This document shows positions 11,802 through 34,898 of a stretch of DNA of 64,000 bases, piece by piece. The notes under the pieces were generated by a model. It did no database searches. It had not been told where the DNA came from and was given only the letters and a program-made list of their open reading frames with translations. The stretch comes from Conus ventricosus (taxonomy: Eukaryota > Mollusca > Gastropoda > Neogastropoda > Conidae): the NCBI GenBank assembly GCA_018398815.1, contig CM031618.1, positions 46,474,752 through 46,538,751 of the forward strand, in the 5' to 3' direction. Positions within the stretch are counted from its first letter, which is position 1. The number at the start of each line of letters is the position of its first letter. The position numbers and the translations under genes are program-made.

Positions 11802-12074
11802 GAAGAAAATGGTGGAAGAGTGCACTCACCAGGGTTTGAGTATGGTGATCGGGGGGAACAACAAGGAAAGCAAGTTTTCTGCTCATAGAGCTGTCATCAG
11901 GCTTAGAGTTAGTGGGTGACAGAGACAGATCTTATGTGGGGACTGACAATAAAAAGAAGAAGGAATGAACAGAGCTCAGAGACAAAAGGAAGTTAACTGG
12001 GTTAAGCAGTGAGTAGGAATCATGAGCAACTTAAAGTAGAAAGCAACAAGGCCTGTTCAAAAATAGATGACTGC
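11802..12074 (-). repeat. PLE pseudo-LTR, 5' copy
   Basis: Direct repeat of the element's other end. The 12-mer ATAGATGACTGC occurs at its outer end and again just inside it (11773-11784), the kind of partial tandem arrangement seen in PLEs. The hammerhead-like core lies on the minus strand at 11876-11900. Confidence 0.85.
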
Positions 12075-12719
12075 TGTTTATCGATATTAACGACTGGCAT
12101 CCGGACTCCATCGTAAGTCCACTGTCCTCTAACACCTAAATATCCACCCTTTCTGAACACGATTATATTACTGTTCAACATGTTTACCCGTAACTGGAGC
12201 GAAGTAGCAGATCGATTTATACTGTTAAATTGCGTTTGAAGGCCAATGGCCACTTCAGACATCAGAACTACATCATTTGCCAAAAGAATGATAAACAACT
12301 GTAGAAAATCTATGGTAAACTGTGCACGATGCCTCCCATTATTAACAACTTCAGAAGTTAGTTTATGGATAAACAGTGAAAATAGTTTTGGGCTGCACGC
12401 ATCTTCTTGTTTTACCCTACTAGTACTTTGGATAAAATCTGTCAATTTCCCTCCACATCTAACTCTGGCCTTCACGCTATTATACAAGCTCATTATGCAT
12501 CTGAACAATTTTCCTAGGACCCCGTGTTTTTTGTTTGTTTGCTACTTTTTTTTTTTAGTAGAATAGGCATAAAATGCTTCTGTTTATAGATCAAAGGCTT
12601 TCTCAAAATCCATAAAGCAACATATCATTTACGATCTACAGAAAACTGCTTTTGAACAAAGGCGTTTAAAGTAAACGTGATTACTGTGAAATAATTACGT
12701 TTAAAACCAGTCTGATATT

Positions 12720-12892
12720 ATCCTGTAAGATTGTTTTCTTTCACCCATTTCTGCAAGTGGCGGTTTATAACAGTACTGTATATCTTTATTGGGGCATTTC
12801 TCTTTGTAATGTAACTAGTAAGATATACAGTACTGTTATAAACCGCCAGTTGCAGAAATGGGTGAAAGAAAACAATCTTACAGGATAATAGT
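12720..12892. repeat. 62-bp inverted repeat inside LINE copy 1
   Basis: About 12723-12785 and 12828-12890 are inverted copies (AAGATTGTTTTCTTTCACCC and complement), with a loop of about 45 bp. One arm fits the LINE reading frame; the other is an inverted duplicate in place of the expected RT segment. This resembles a template-switch or twin-priming scar. Confidence 0.8.
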
Positions 12893-13021
12893 ATGGTTAT
12901 CAGGATTGTTTACGTTACCCTTTTTATACAATGGAAGAACAATTGATTTAGTCCACTGTTCAGGGTAAGTGCTATTGTCAAAAAGGGAAATGACAAATCT
13001 AACAAGAAAATTCAAAACGAT

Positions 13022-13023
<2 letters not shown>

Positions 13024-13114
<91 letters not shown>
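13024..13114 (+). repeat. (AG)n microsatellite
   Basis: AG tract at the upstream edge of recognisable LINE copy 1 sequence. Confidence 0.95.
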
Positions 13115-13116
<2 letters not shown>

Positions 13117-15499
13117 CAGATTAGGAGTGGTTCCACAATAAGATGACTTATCAACTTTCATTTCAAAATTGACATATATTTGAGAAACAAAAACAGCTGT
13201 TCAAACGGTATTAACAACAAAAAAGAGGATAAAATGCAATTTGGGATAAATCGGAAGATCTGACCAAAGTGGTGTAAAACAAGGTCCATGTACGTTGTAT
13301 ATGAATGTAACTAACTTGCTTTAGATGATATTCTTCAGTTTTATATGTATATGTCAGTCCTCTTTGGGAAGTGTTGATATCTATCTTCATTCCATTTGAC
13401 TAAGGTTTTAACATGCAGAGCATGGTGAACATTAAAATGAAGTTAAGTGTTTAGTTTAATTTCGTATTTGACGACTATGCCCCCCCCCCTTTTTTTTTAA
13501 ATTTTATTTATTTTTGTTTTATTATTTTATTATTATTTTTTTTTTACAAATAAACGTTTTTTTTCTCCATTTACACCCAGATTTGCTGCCTGTCGATCAA
13601 AGAGTGCTGAATAGAATCTGCTCGCTAGAGCCAAAAACGACATGAATAATCTTCAACAGTCTTCAAAAAATGCTGGTTGAAAGTTTTCCAAATTTAGCTG
13701 GAATCACGAATCACTTAAGCTTGACATCTTTTACTTGATGCATTTCACGCACACTCAAAGAAAGACATTTTCTGGTGTGGCCTTTTGATTCAGTGTCCAA
13801 CAGCAGGTCAGGCTTATGACATTCAAAAATTAGCATATCACTGTATTGTTTTGCATGGCTCTGAATAAACTACAGTCTTTCTAGCCACGGATGTTTCTGG
13901 CGATTTTATTTTTACCACATACCTGAAAATTAAGTGACTTAACGTTGCTTTTAATAGATTCAATATCTCCTTCACATGTGACAAAATAATGTTCATACTA
14001 CACCTTGTGAAATGATCTGCGTATTTGAAAAGTGCATCATATATATATTTTTTTTTTACAGATATATGGGAGCTAATTAACACCGCCATTTCATTTCATG
14101 TTTATTGTTTTTAACCACACCGCTGGTATTTTTCACCGTCTGTCCGGAAATCTATTTTTTTTCCAGTGATTAAAACAGGTTCTGTAGTTTCGGTAAGGAA
14201 TTCAGGTGGTGGTTTCATTTGTATTGTATCATAAAATATGAGGTGACGAAAATAAATCAAAACTATGCGCTGTTCTTTATAGCTCAATAGGTGTAATCAA
14301 CAAAGGGCGTACACTGATGGTATTTGCTGTCTTATCGCCCATGCCCGTTCCATGGCATCATTCCCCCGCGTCATCTTGACTCCATGATACACAGTCACAG
14401 CAAAACGTGTCCTGTCTTCGTCTCAACACGCACAGTGCACATGGTGGAAAAATTATCCGCTCGCCATCAGGTGACTCACCATAGGAGACACCGCTCTGCC
14501 CCTGGGTCACTTGAGTGGTGACCAGTACTGCCTACGGCTATTCAACATACGCATGTCAGTCCTGCTAATTCCCTTCGTGCGCAGAGTTATCTGAATTCGC
14601 GTCCTCATGTGGATGGTACCATCACGTCCATCCATCGACACTCCCTAGGAACTTTTGACACAAACTAAACAAAACGCTTATCAATGGTTTAAATGGAAGG
14701 GTCGTCATTGACGAACGAGCTTAAAGGTAAGCGTACCAGACCAACGCACGGATAGAATAAACGAGTTGCAAAATAGTGACAACACGTTTCGACCTATTGA
14801 TCATCACCAGGCAGACCAAACAACACTGAAACATTAGACAGACAAACAAGTACTTAGCTCTGTTTTGTAACCTGTTTGTTCTCCTCGTATCACAGTCTAG
14901 TGGCCTCAGCTTTGCCCCTTAAGGCATGGACGTCCGGAGGGAAACGACACTGAGGTCAAGTCGAGTGCAGCGAATAAATGGCCACGTGATTTCAGATTGT
15001 AACAAATGATAATCAATGTGGATGATAAAGATGATGCTATAGGGCTTCATTCTGCTCAGACACTCACGACAGGACTGTATTCTAAGTTTCTTTTCATGAT
15101 ATATCCTGTTTTACGAGGCCTGTGAGACAAAGATATCGGCAATGGTGGCCAGAGCATGAAGGAGAACCAGCTCTTTGAGACACGTACAGTGGCGGGAACT
15201 TGGTCGAAAGTGCAGTCTCTCTAATACTGCTCCAGGAATTTTTCTTTTTCCTATTTCGTTCAAAATAGCATTAAAGCTGCTGAATAAAGCGTAATATATA
15301 TCAGATGACCAAACGCTCTGCATTTTGTTCTGTGATCTGGCAAACAAAGCTCTGATTAGAATATAAACAAAATTTACATTTAAAATCGGTACAACAACCT
15401 CTTCCTTCCCAAACACATAAAACACGTGCTCCCTGTTTATAAACTGTGTACTGTGTGTTCTGTACAGTTCAGCTCCTCTAAAATTCTAAGATTAAAGGT
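13115..15499. other. No gene seen, downstream of FMO
   Basis: AT-rich. A T-rich stretch lies at 13480-13560. At 14765-14800 there is a GTTTCGACCTATTGATCATC-type segment resembling retroelement pseudo-LTRs (see findings). FMO 3' UTR and polyadenylation signal not identified with confidence. Confidence 0.4.
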
Positions 15500-28125
<12,626 letters not shown>

Positions 28126-28785
28126 CTTCGATGAATCTTGGATCTCATTAACAGATAAAAATTATGAAACTTCCAGACAACATGTTCACTTCTAATCGAT
28201 AAAAAGCCAATATCACTAAAAACTTGAATGAAAATTTAGCACTAAGCAGTTTGTGTCCCTTTTTTCAGCCACCAAAAAGGCTTGAGAAATAGGCAGTAAC
28301 TGTGGGAATCGTGACTCTTGATCAGACCATTATCCTTACATCCCTTTTCCCCAGACTGGACCATGTACTGTTGTTAACTTCAGAGCTGGCATTTGTAGAT
28401 TTACGCATGTTTTACATGATTGAAGCAGAACTCTGAATAAAGCCCAGCTCTGTACATTAACCTGTGGTATATATCCACCTGTTGGCGATGTTTTATTTCA
28501 GATTATCAGTGTCTTGTTACCAGTTTACCCTTCTTTCAAGACGGTGCTTTGTGGGATGTTATTTGCAAGTTATGTTCACTGTTTGTGCGCATCATGAGTC
28601 ACCTTCTGTGAGTTGGTATATGTCACGCATGTCTGCTACCACGTCATTCTGTTGAATTGCGGCTACCAAGGAAAGAAAGCATATCACAAATATGAGAAGT
28701 ACAAACTAAGTGCTCATGACAATTACTTGAACTTGTTGTTCTCATAAGCCTTTCAGCCCCAAAGAGGATGTCCTGCATTTTGCTG

Positions 28786-29182
28786 GAACAAGACTGGTAG
28801 GACTTGTCAAGACACACCTTCTGTTGTTCTACCTGGCAGGACTTGTCAAGACACACCTTCTGTTGTTCTACCTGGCAGGACTTGTCAAGACACACCTTCT
28901 GTTGTTCTAACTGGCAGGCCTTGTCAAGACGCACCTTCTGTTGTTCTAACTGGCAGGCCTTGTAAAGACATACTTGTGTTATTCTAACTGGCAGGCCTTG
29001 TAAAGACATACTTGTGTTATTCTAACTGGCAGGCCTTGTCAAGTCATACCTTCTGTTATTCTAACTGGCAGGCCTTGTCAAGTCATGCCTTCTGTTATTC
29101 TAACTGGCAGGCCTTGTCAAGTCATACCTTCTGTTATTCTAACTGGCAGGCCTTGTCAAGATATACCTTCTGTTATTCTAGG
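28786..29182. repeat. ~39-bp minisatellite, about ten diverging copies
   Basis: Unit TGGCAGGCCTTGTCAAGACA... with substitutions increasing along the array. The unit is divisible by three, so the minus strand is open as 13-residue repeats (KVCLDKSCQVEQQ). It sits 0.66-1.06 kb upstream of the FMO start codon. Confidence 0.88.
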
Positions 29183-31004
29183 TGATCTCAAAATTTTACA
29201 ATTGTGTTAAGGGGAGTTCCCATTTTGAAGAAACACAAACTTGTTCTGTTCGTGGTATTAGTGGAGAATTGTTGGTTTCCTTCTTCTCTAAAATCACATG
29301 CCACTGATTCATGGGGTTTTAAGTAAACACAACGGATTACATCTGTAAATCCATTAGTCGCAAATTCCTATGATAGAATAATTCTAACCAAGGATCAATA
29401 GTTATGTTGGAGTGCAAAACATATTGAAAAATAGTTCCATATTTTAGTAACTGACCTAAACATAAGTTTTTTTTCTTCTGATTTTTACACATTTTTACAC
29501 GTTATAATGTGAATATTCAGGCCTATATGAATGCAATACCGTTTTCATGCTTAGTGAAAGAAATATACGTCAATTTACACCTACCTATAAATACTACTTC
29601 AGAAAAAAAATTACATTTTCTATTGTCATCATCACTTGCCAAGATGACTTCAATTCTATCATTGAAACCGGCATCGGCATCATCACGAAACAAAATTAAA
29701 CCTTTTCGACATTTCTGGTTTTTCATGTCCATAGCCAGACCTCAGAATTTTCTGCGAAACAGTGCGTCTGTCCATTTATCATTTCTTGCTTTTTTCCTTA
29801 GTATTTTATGGAAGGAAAGGTCTCTGTCTGTCCCCTTTTGAGCCGCAAAACTAAGGACACTCCCAGACTCCCTTCCCCCTCCACCCACCCATCCTCAGGC
29901 ATACTGAAACTAAGCGCAAGCAGGTTTTGTTTTCATTTCTCTTGCAAAACGATGATGTTTTGAGAACTAAAGGTCAATGACTCCAGCCCTCTCCAAGCAC
30001 CGGCTGTCCTGAACGAATTGGATGTGCAGTGCAAGCAGCATGGTATTCCCCTCTACTTTCACTTTCCTTCCTCTCCCTCTTCCCCCCCCCTCTCCCTCCA
30101 CCTCACCCCTGCTACGGTCTCTGGTTCACAGGCCCTAGGGTGAGTCGCACAGTATATACTTAATGGCCTGATGCTTGCAAAAGTGAACATTTTTCATGGA
30201 TTCCCACATCATACCTCGATTTTATGTGTAATAAGGGAGGAGGGAGGTGGGGGTGGGGGTGGGGCTGGCATATGCACAGATATTAACTCCAAGGAGAGAA
30301 TCTCCTGTCACCTGTCTCAAGCATTACTGAACCCAGGAGTCTTAGACCATTAGAACTACACAGTGTCCACCACGCCAGTTATGTTCCACGGGACATTAAT
30401 GATTGATTAAGGATTTTATAGATTTTTTTCTCAAAATCTTGAATGTCTTAAAACAATTTCTTTCCACCGATACAGCCATTGATGTTAAACTGGGGCTTTG
30501 TCATTTCTGTGCCCAATACAATGAACTGTTTGTACTGAACTCTGCTGATGTTTGTTGACTGTCGTTTCTGGACATGCACTATATGTTGTTCATTTTCTTT
30601 TACCCAACTCCATGCCTGAGTAGGAGTCTAATATAGCGGAGTAGTCAAGCAATTTGTAATAATTTGAATGTTCTCCATGCAAAAGTAGCAACAGGTAAGA
30701 CTATCGCAGTACTGAAAGTCACAGACTGGTCCATTTACTCTACAAAGCATGCCATCAATGTCTGGAACTAAACCCTAGCGAGCTGTCGACAGCTAGACTT
30801 AGTAGCTGGACCTGAGGATCATGGGCTGGACTTGCTTTATGAAGACATGATACTAATGGCTCCCTATGGGTTGCTGGCACTAGAACTGCGTCAGGACGAA
30901 CTTGGATGTGGCTGAGTACACAGATGAACGGAATGAGCGATACGGAGATCCCATAAAAGAATGATGGAAAATGAGAGAAGAAAAAAAATAAAGGTCGAGC
31001 TTAC
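29183..31004. other. No gene seen upstream of FMO
   Basis: Unique-looking sequence. A G-rich stretch GGAGGTGGGGGTGGGGGTGG (30240-30261) could form a quadruplex. C-rich low complexity lies at 30070-30105. If a 5' UTR exon exists near 31005, this is FMO intron. Confidence 0.4.
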
Positions 31005-31005
31005 C

Positions 31006-31140
31006 TCGGTAGATAAGTGTTCACACGTTAAAACAGCTCTTCCCTCCCCGTTGAAGACCGTTCGAGGGAAGAATTACACGTGGACTGTCAGTGCAAGGTG
31101 CAACGCCTGTCTCTGTTAACCTCTCTGCGCCAGCTTGGCT
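31006..31140 (-). promoter_or_regulatory. Possible 5' UTR exon or promoter side of the FMO gene
   Basis: On the minus strand CTACCGAG/GTAAGC (31005/31004) is a near-ideal splice donor, about 2.9 kb upstream of the FMO start. An acceptor-like AG lies just before the FMO ATG (near 28130-28146). The segment also holds a 9-bp inverted repeat, TCTTCCCTC and GAGGGAAGA (31048-31081). No TATA box is obvious. Linking it to FMO is inference from position and strand only. Confidence 0.25.
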
Positions 31141-31448
31141 GGAAGTCAAAAGGCTGGAGTGGTGATGGATGTTGTGATGGTGGGCGAGGAAGGAGAAGGT
31201 GTTATCGTCTGTGCGGTGAAGCCGTTGGCTGTGTTACACCTATGTAGAACTGTACTGCGTAACTGCGGATTGAAATGGACACACACGCACACGAACGAAT
31301 TATCCAGTTCACGGTGATATGTTATTTGCATGTAGACTTCCGTCACACGTCTTATCTTCGCTCCATTTCATCTCAGCACCACCGCTGCCGCTGCCACCAT
31401 CACCACCACGCTCCCACTCCCATTCCCCGAACAATAGCGTGTAGCTGT

Positions 31449-31450
31449 GT

Positions 31451-31518
<68 letters not shown>
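31449..31518 (+). repeat. (GT)n followed by GTT repeats
   Basis: GT tract then (GTT)n and three copies of a TGTCATTGTAGT-type repeat to about 31578. Confidence 0.92.
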
Positions 31519-31579
31519 GTTGTTGTTGTCATTGTTTTGTTGTCATTGTAGTTGTCATTGTAGTTGTCATTGTAGCTGT

Positions 31580-32565
31580 TTTTGTCTTGAAGTATGTTTA
31601 ACCAGCACTACTCTTTCCTACTGTTGACAATCTGTATCTAACGATCTTTTTGTACGGTGTTTGCAAGGTGACCTTATGCAATAGCCAGCAGAGCTACATT
31701 TAAATCCGTACATAAAAGATACCTGTACTTAAATTCATGCATAAAGCGCACAATTGTTTGGTAAGATGAACAAGGAGGGATAATAACAGATTGTCTTTCA
31801 AAACCTACATATTTTTCTAAACATTCAGCTAGCAGTGGGAAGAAGACGAGCGTGAGGAAGTGTGAGAATGTTTATATCTATTTGGCTTTGCATATGTATT
31901 GGATATTCAGGGCGTTCAAAATTTCTACAAAGCTTCAATCAAAGTATTATTGAATGCAGGTGGCAAAACGGGCATGAACATATTCACGGAAGTGACAGAT
32001 TTGTAGTGTATAGAATGTTCAAGAGGAGTAACAACGTGAATCCAGATATACGTCAGATGAACTCACATGTTCGAAGTGCATTACCAAAACATAGATTTGG
32101 CGTGTCTAACGTTGGCTGCCATTGATCTTGATATAATGTAAGGAGTTCTAGAACAGTATACCGTTTATGTGATCAATCTGGAAAAAAAGGAAAATTCAAA
32201 TAACGTTCTGTTGTCCTGTTCTAAATGATTTGAAAAGATAATAAATTGATGAAAAATATTACAATAACTCGTGTGGTTTTGGATACAATTTATTTACAGC
32301 ATCAAGGAGCGAGAACGTTTTGTCTAAACAGCGTTACTGAAACACAATGCTGTAAGATGATGATGCGGTTGTGCAGATTAAGTTGAATCTGTTACTGCTA
32401 ACGTTAGAGGAATGCACTTTTATTCTCACTATTATCAGCGCAGTCACATTTTTGTTATTAAGTTTGTCATTTGATACAGCTGCCCCATTTTAAATAGGGG
32501 TCGTGGCCTAATCTGATAAAAAAATATTCGTAGTCTATGTGTAGTCATGTGCAAATATGTACGTG
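31580..32565. other. No feature recognised
   Basis: AT-rich unique sequence with only short chance ORFs. Confidence 0.4.
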
Positions 32566-32566
32566 T

Positions 32567-33284
<718 letters not shown>

Positions 33285-33497
33285 GAATTTAAGCATATGG
33301 TAAATCTAGCAGTTTCAACATATATCAAATCATTTGGTGCTTGTAGTAATACACCAAGAAATTTCTTTAGAGCAAAAAAGATGGATCTTCTCACAATGTA
33401 CAGCATAGCAGCTTTAAGATCCCCTACTTCAGCTCCATACTACACCATAGGTTGAACCTGGCCATCAAACAACTACAAAAACAAAGGTTCAAAACGG

Positions 33498-33730
33498 AGT
33501 GACTGAGGGGGGAAATTAGAAGCAACATTTAGAAAGAGAGGGGGCTAGTTGCCACCAAGGACACAGACAAAGAGAGTACAAGCCTAGACACACTGCATTT
33601 CGACCTCTTGGGTCTTCTTCACGCGAAAACAAATAACATTTAGGACAGTGAAAACGAAGAACGAGAAACCCATTTTGATCGTCAGGTCAACATGAGAAGA
33701 TTAGTGGTTTCTCGGTTTTTTTTCTCCAGT
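33498..33730 (+). repeat. Partial copy of the 1.2-1.7 kb fold-back repeat
   Basis: Shares GACTGAGGGNGGAAATT at its start, CATTTCGACC..., ACATTTAGGACAGTGAAAAC and GAAGAACGAGAA with the left arm. It then has only a short return arm (ACATGAGAAGATTAGTGGTTT). The middle is deleted relative to the long version. Confidence 0.65.
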
Positions 33731-33772
33731 TATACATTTTTTTCTCCAACCAGTCCCTTACACACCATGTGT

Positions 33773-33859
33773 AGTCTGTATGTTCTCTTACAAATGGACA
33801 TAGTCTGTATGTTCTCTTACAAATGGACATAGTCTGTATGTTCTCTTACAAATGGACAT
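33773..33859. repeat. 29-bp tandem repeat, three copies
   Basis: AGTCTGTATGTTCTCTTACA plus nine further bases, repeated three times perfectly. Confidence 0.9.
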
Positions 33860-34038
33860 AGTCTTGATGATTTTAGTGTTCTGATGTTTGATACAAAAAT
33901 GTCTGGGATTGTTATTTTTCTAATGTGTGGTGTATTGGCACTCTCACACTGATTATTGTGTTGCTTATACAAAGAGAACAATAAAATTGAAGCAAAAAAC
34001 TTATGTCTTTTAATTATTATCTTTTCTTTCAGCTTTTC

Positions 34039-34040
<2 letters not shown>

Positions 34041-34079
<39 letters not shown>

Positions 34080-34095
34080 GAGGGAGAGAGAGAGA

Positions 34096-34157
<62 letters not shown>
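34041..34157 (+). repeat. (GA)n microsatellite
   Basis: GA tract with GGGAG interruptions. Confidence 0.94.
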
Positions 34158-34161
<4 letters not shown>

Positions 34162-34431
34162 CTGACAGGCAGTTTGGTACGAATCGTCCCACCAGTTGGC
34201 TATTCTCCAATTAAGCCAGCCTTATAGCGAAACGAAATGGTCCAAAAGGAAGGCATGAAGAAAGCCCAGAGGCGTGACAACAGGCGTGAGCTGTAATATT
34301 GCATTAGATGTGCAGGTGATTACCAAATATGATATATAGTACAAAGCTGTATAATGATACAAGGTTGAATACAAATTTTGTTGATTTCCCTTTTCTTCGT
34401 TCCCTCCCCATCCCGCACCCCTCCCCACCCC

Positions 34432-34518
<87 letters not shown>
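34432..34518 (+). repeat. (CA)n microsatellite
   Basis: CA tract with one CACCACA break. Confidence 0.94.
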
Positions 34519-34520
<2 letters not shown>

Positions 34521-34589
34521 CACACGCTCGAACACGCTACCCCCGCAGTTATGGATATTACACCCAAAGCCATCCTGAAGAGAGAATGA

Positions 34590-34760
34590 AAACGAAAGTC
34601 GCGGACGACGCCCGGTGAGAGCGAACCAAATCCGGGAGAGGGAAAGAGGGGGAAAAAGGCGAGCCGCGGAGGGGAGGGGGCGGGGCGGGGCGGAGAAGGA
34701 GAGGGGCGGCGGCAATTCACTTGTCCCGCAAGTTGGTCTGCTCCGCGTAAAAAAATCCAC
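34590..34760 (+). promoter_or_regulatory. GC-rich, GC-box-bearing segment
   Basis: Locally very G+C and CpG rich, with GGGGGCGGGGCGGGGCGGAG (Sp1-type GC boxes) at about 34676-34695. It contrasts with the AT-rich surroundings. It could be a CpG-island promoter or the 5' part of a neighbouring element. No TATA box or gene start identified. Confidence 0.3.
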
Positions 34761-34898
34761 AAGGGAGACAAGAGGAAATCAAAGAAGTGAGACGGCAACT
34801 GTGCACGCGCGCGCGCCACCGCGCCCGAATCACCAACACATCACAATCACCAACGTTTCTATTTACAGAAAAATTAGCAAATGTGTAATCTAGTATAT

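Larger units (their letters stand above)
4683..12074 (-). mobile_element. Penelope-like element (PLE) with pseudo-LTRs and 12-bp target duplication
   Basis: PLEs are retroelements with a telomerase-related RT and usually a GIY-YIG endonuclease. This one is flanked by TGTTTATCGATA at 4671-4682 and 12075-12086. It has direct pseudo-LTRs of about 270 bp at both ends. The coding region runs on the minus strand from about 11690 to 5010 and is interrupted at 5927-9898 by a DNA transposon. The insertion lies inside copy 1 of the CR1/L2-like LINE. The joined LINE frame on either side confirms both boundaries. Confidence 0.88.
3562..13020 (-). mobile_element. CR1/L2-like LINE (copy 1), split by a Penelope-like element
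   Basis: Reverse-transcriptase remnants read on the minus strand. YPEQWTKSIVLPLYKKGN lies near 12960, ENNLTG and the FEKAFD region at 12780-12600, and SLYNSVKARVRCGGKLTDFI at 12500. LANDVVLMS (the FADD site, first Asp replaced by Asn) lies near 12270 and RKGGYLGVRGQW near 12140. The frame resumes on the far side of the insertion as YFSTWIIFPA (about 4650), FVELFD and a His/Cys C-terminal domain CKETRESEVHFVFCYPTL (about 3940). The 3' end is ATTATCCGTATCC followed directly by a CT/GA microsatellite. The same terminus is found in copy 2 at 62.7 kb. Many stops; dead. Confidence 0.82.
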
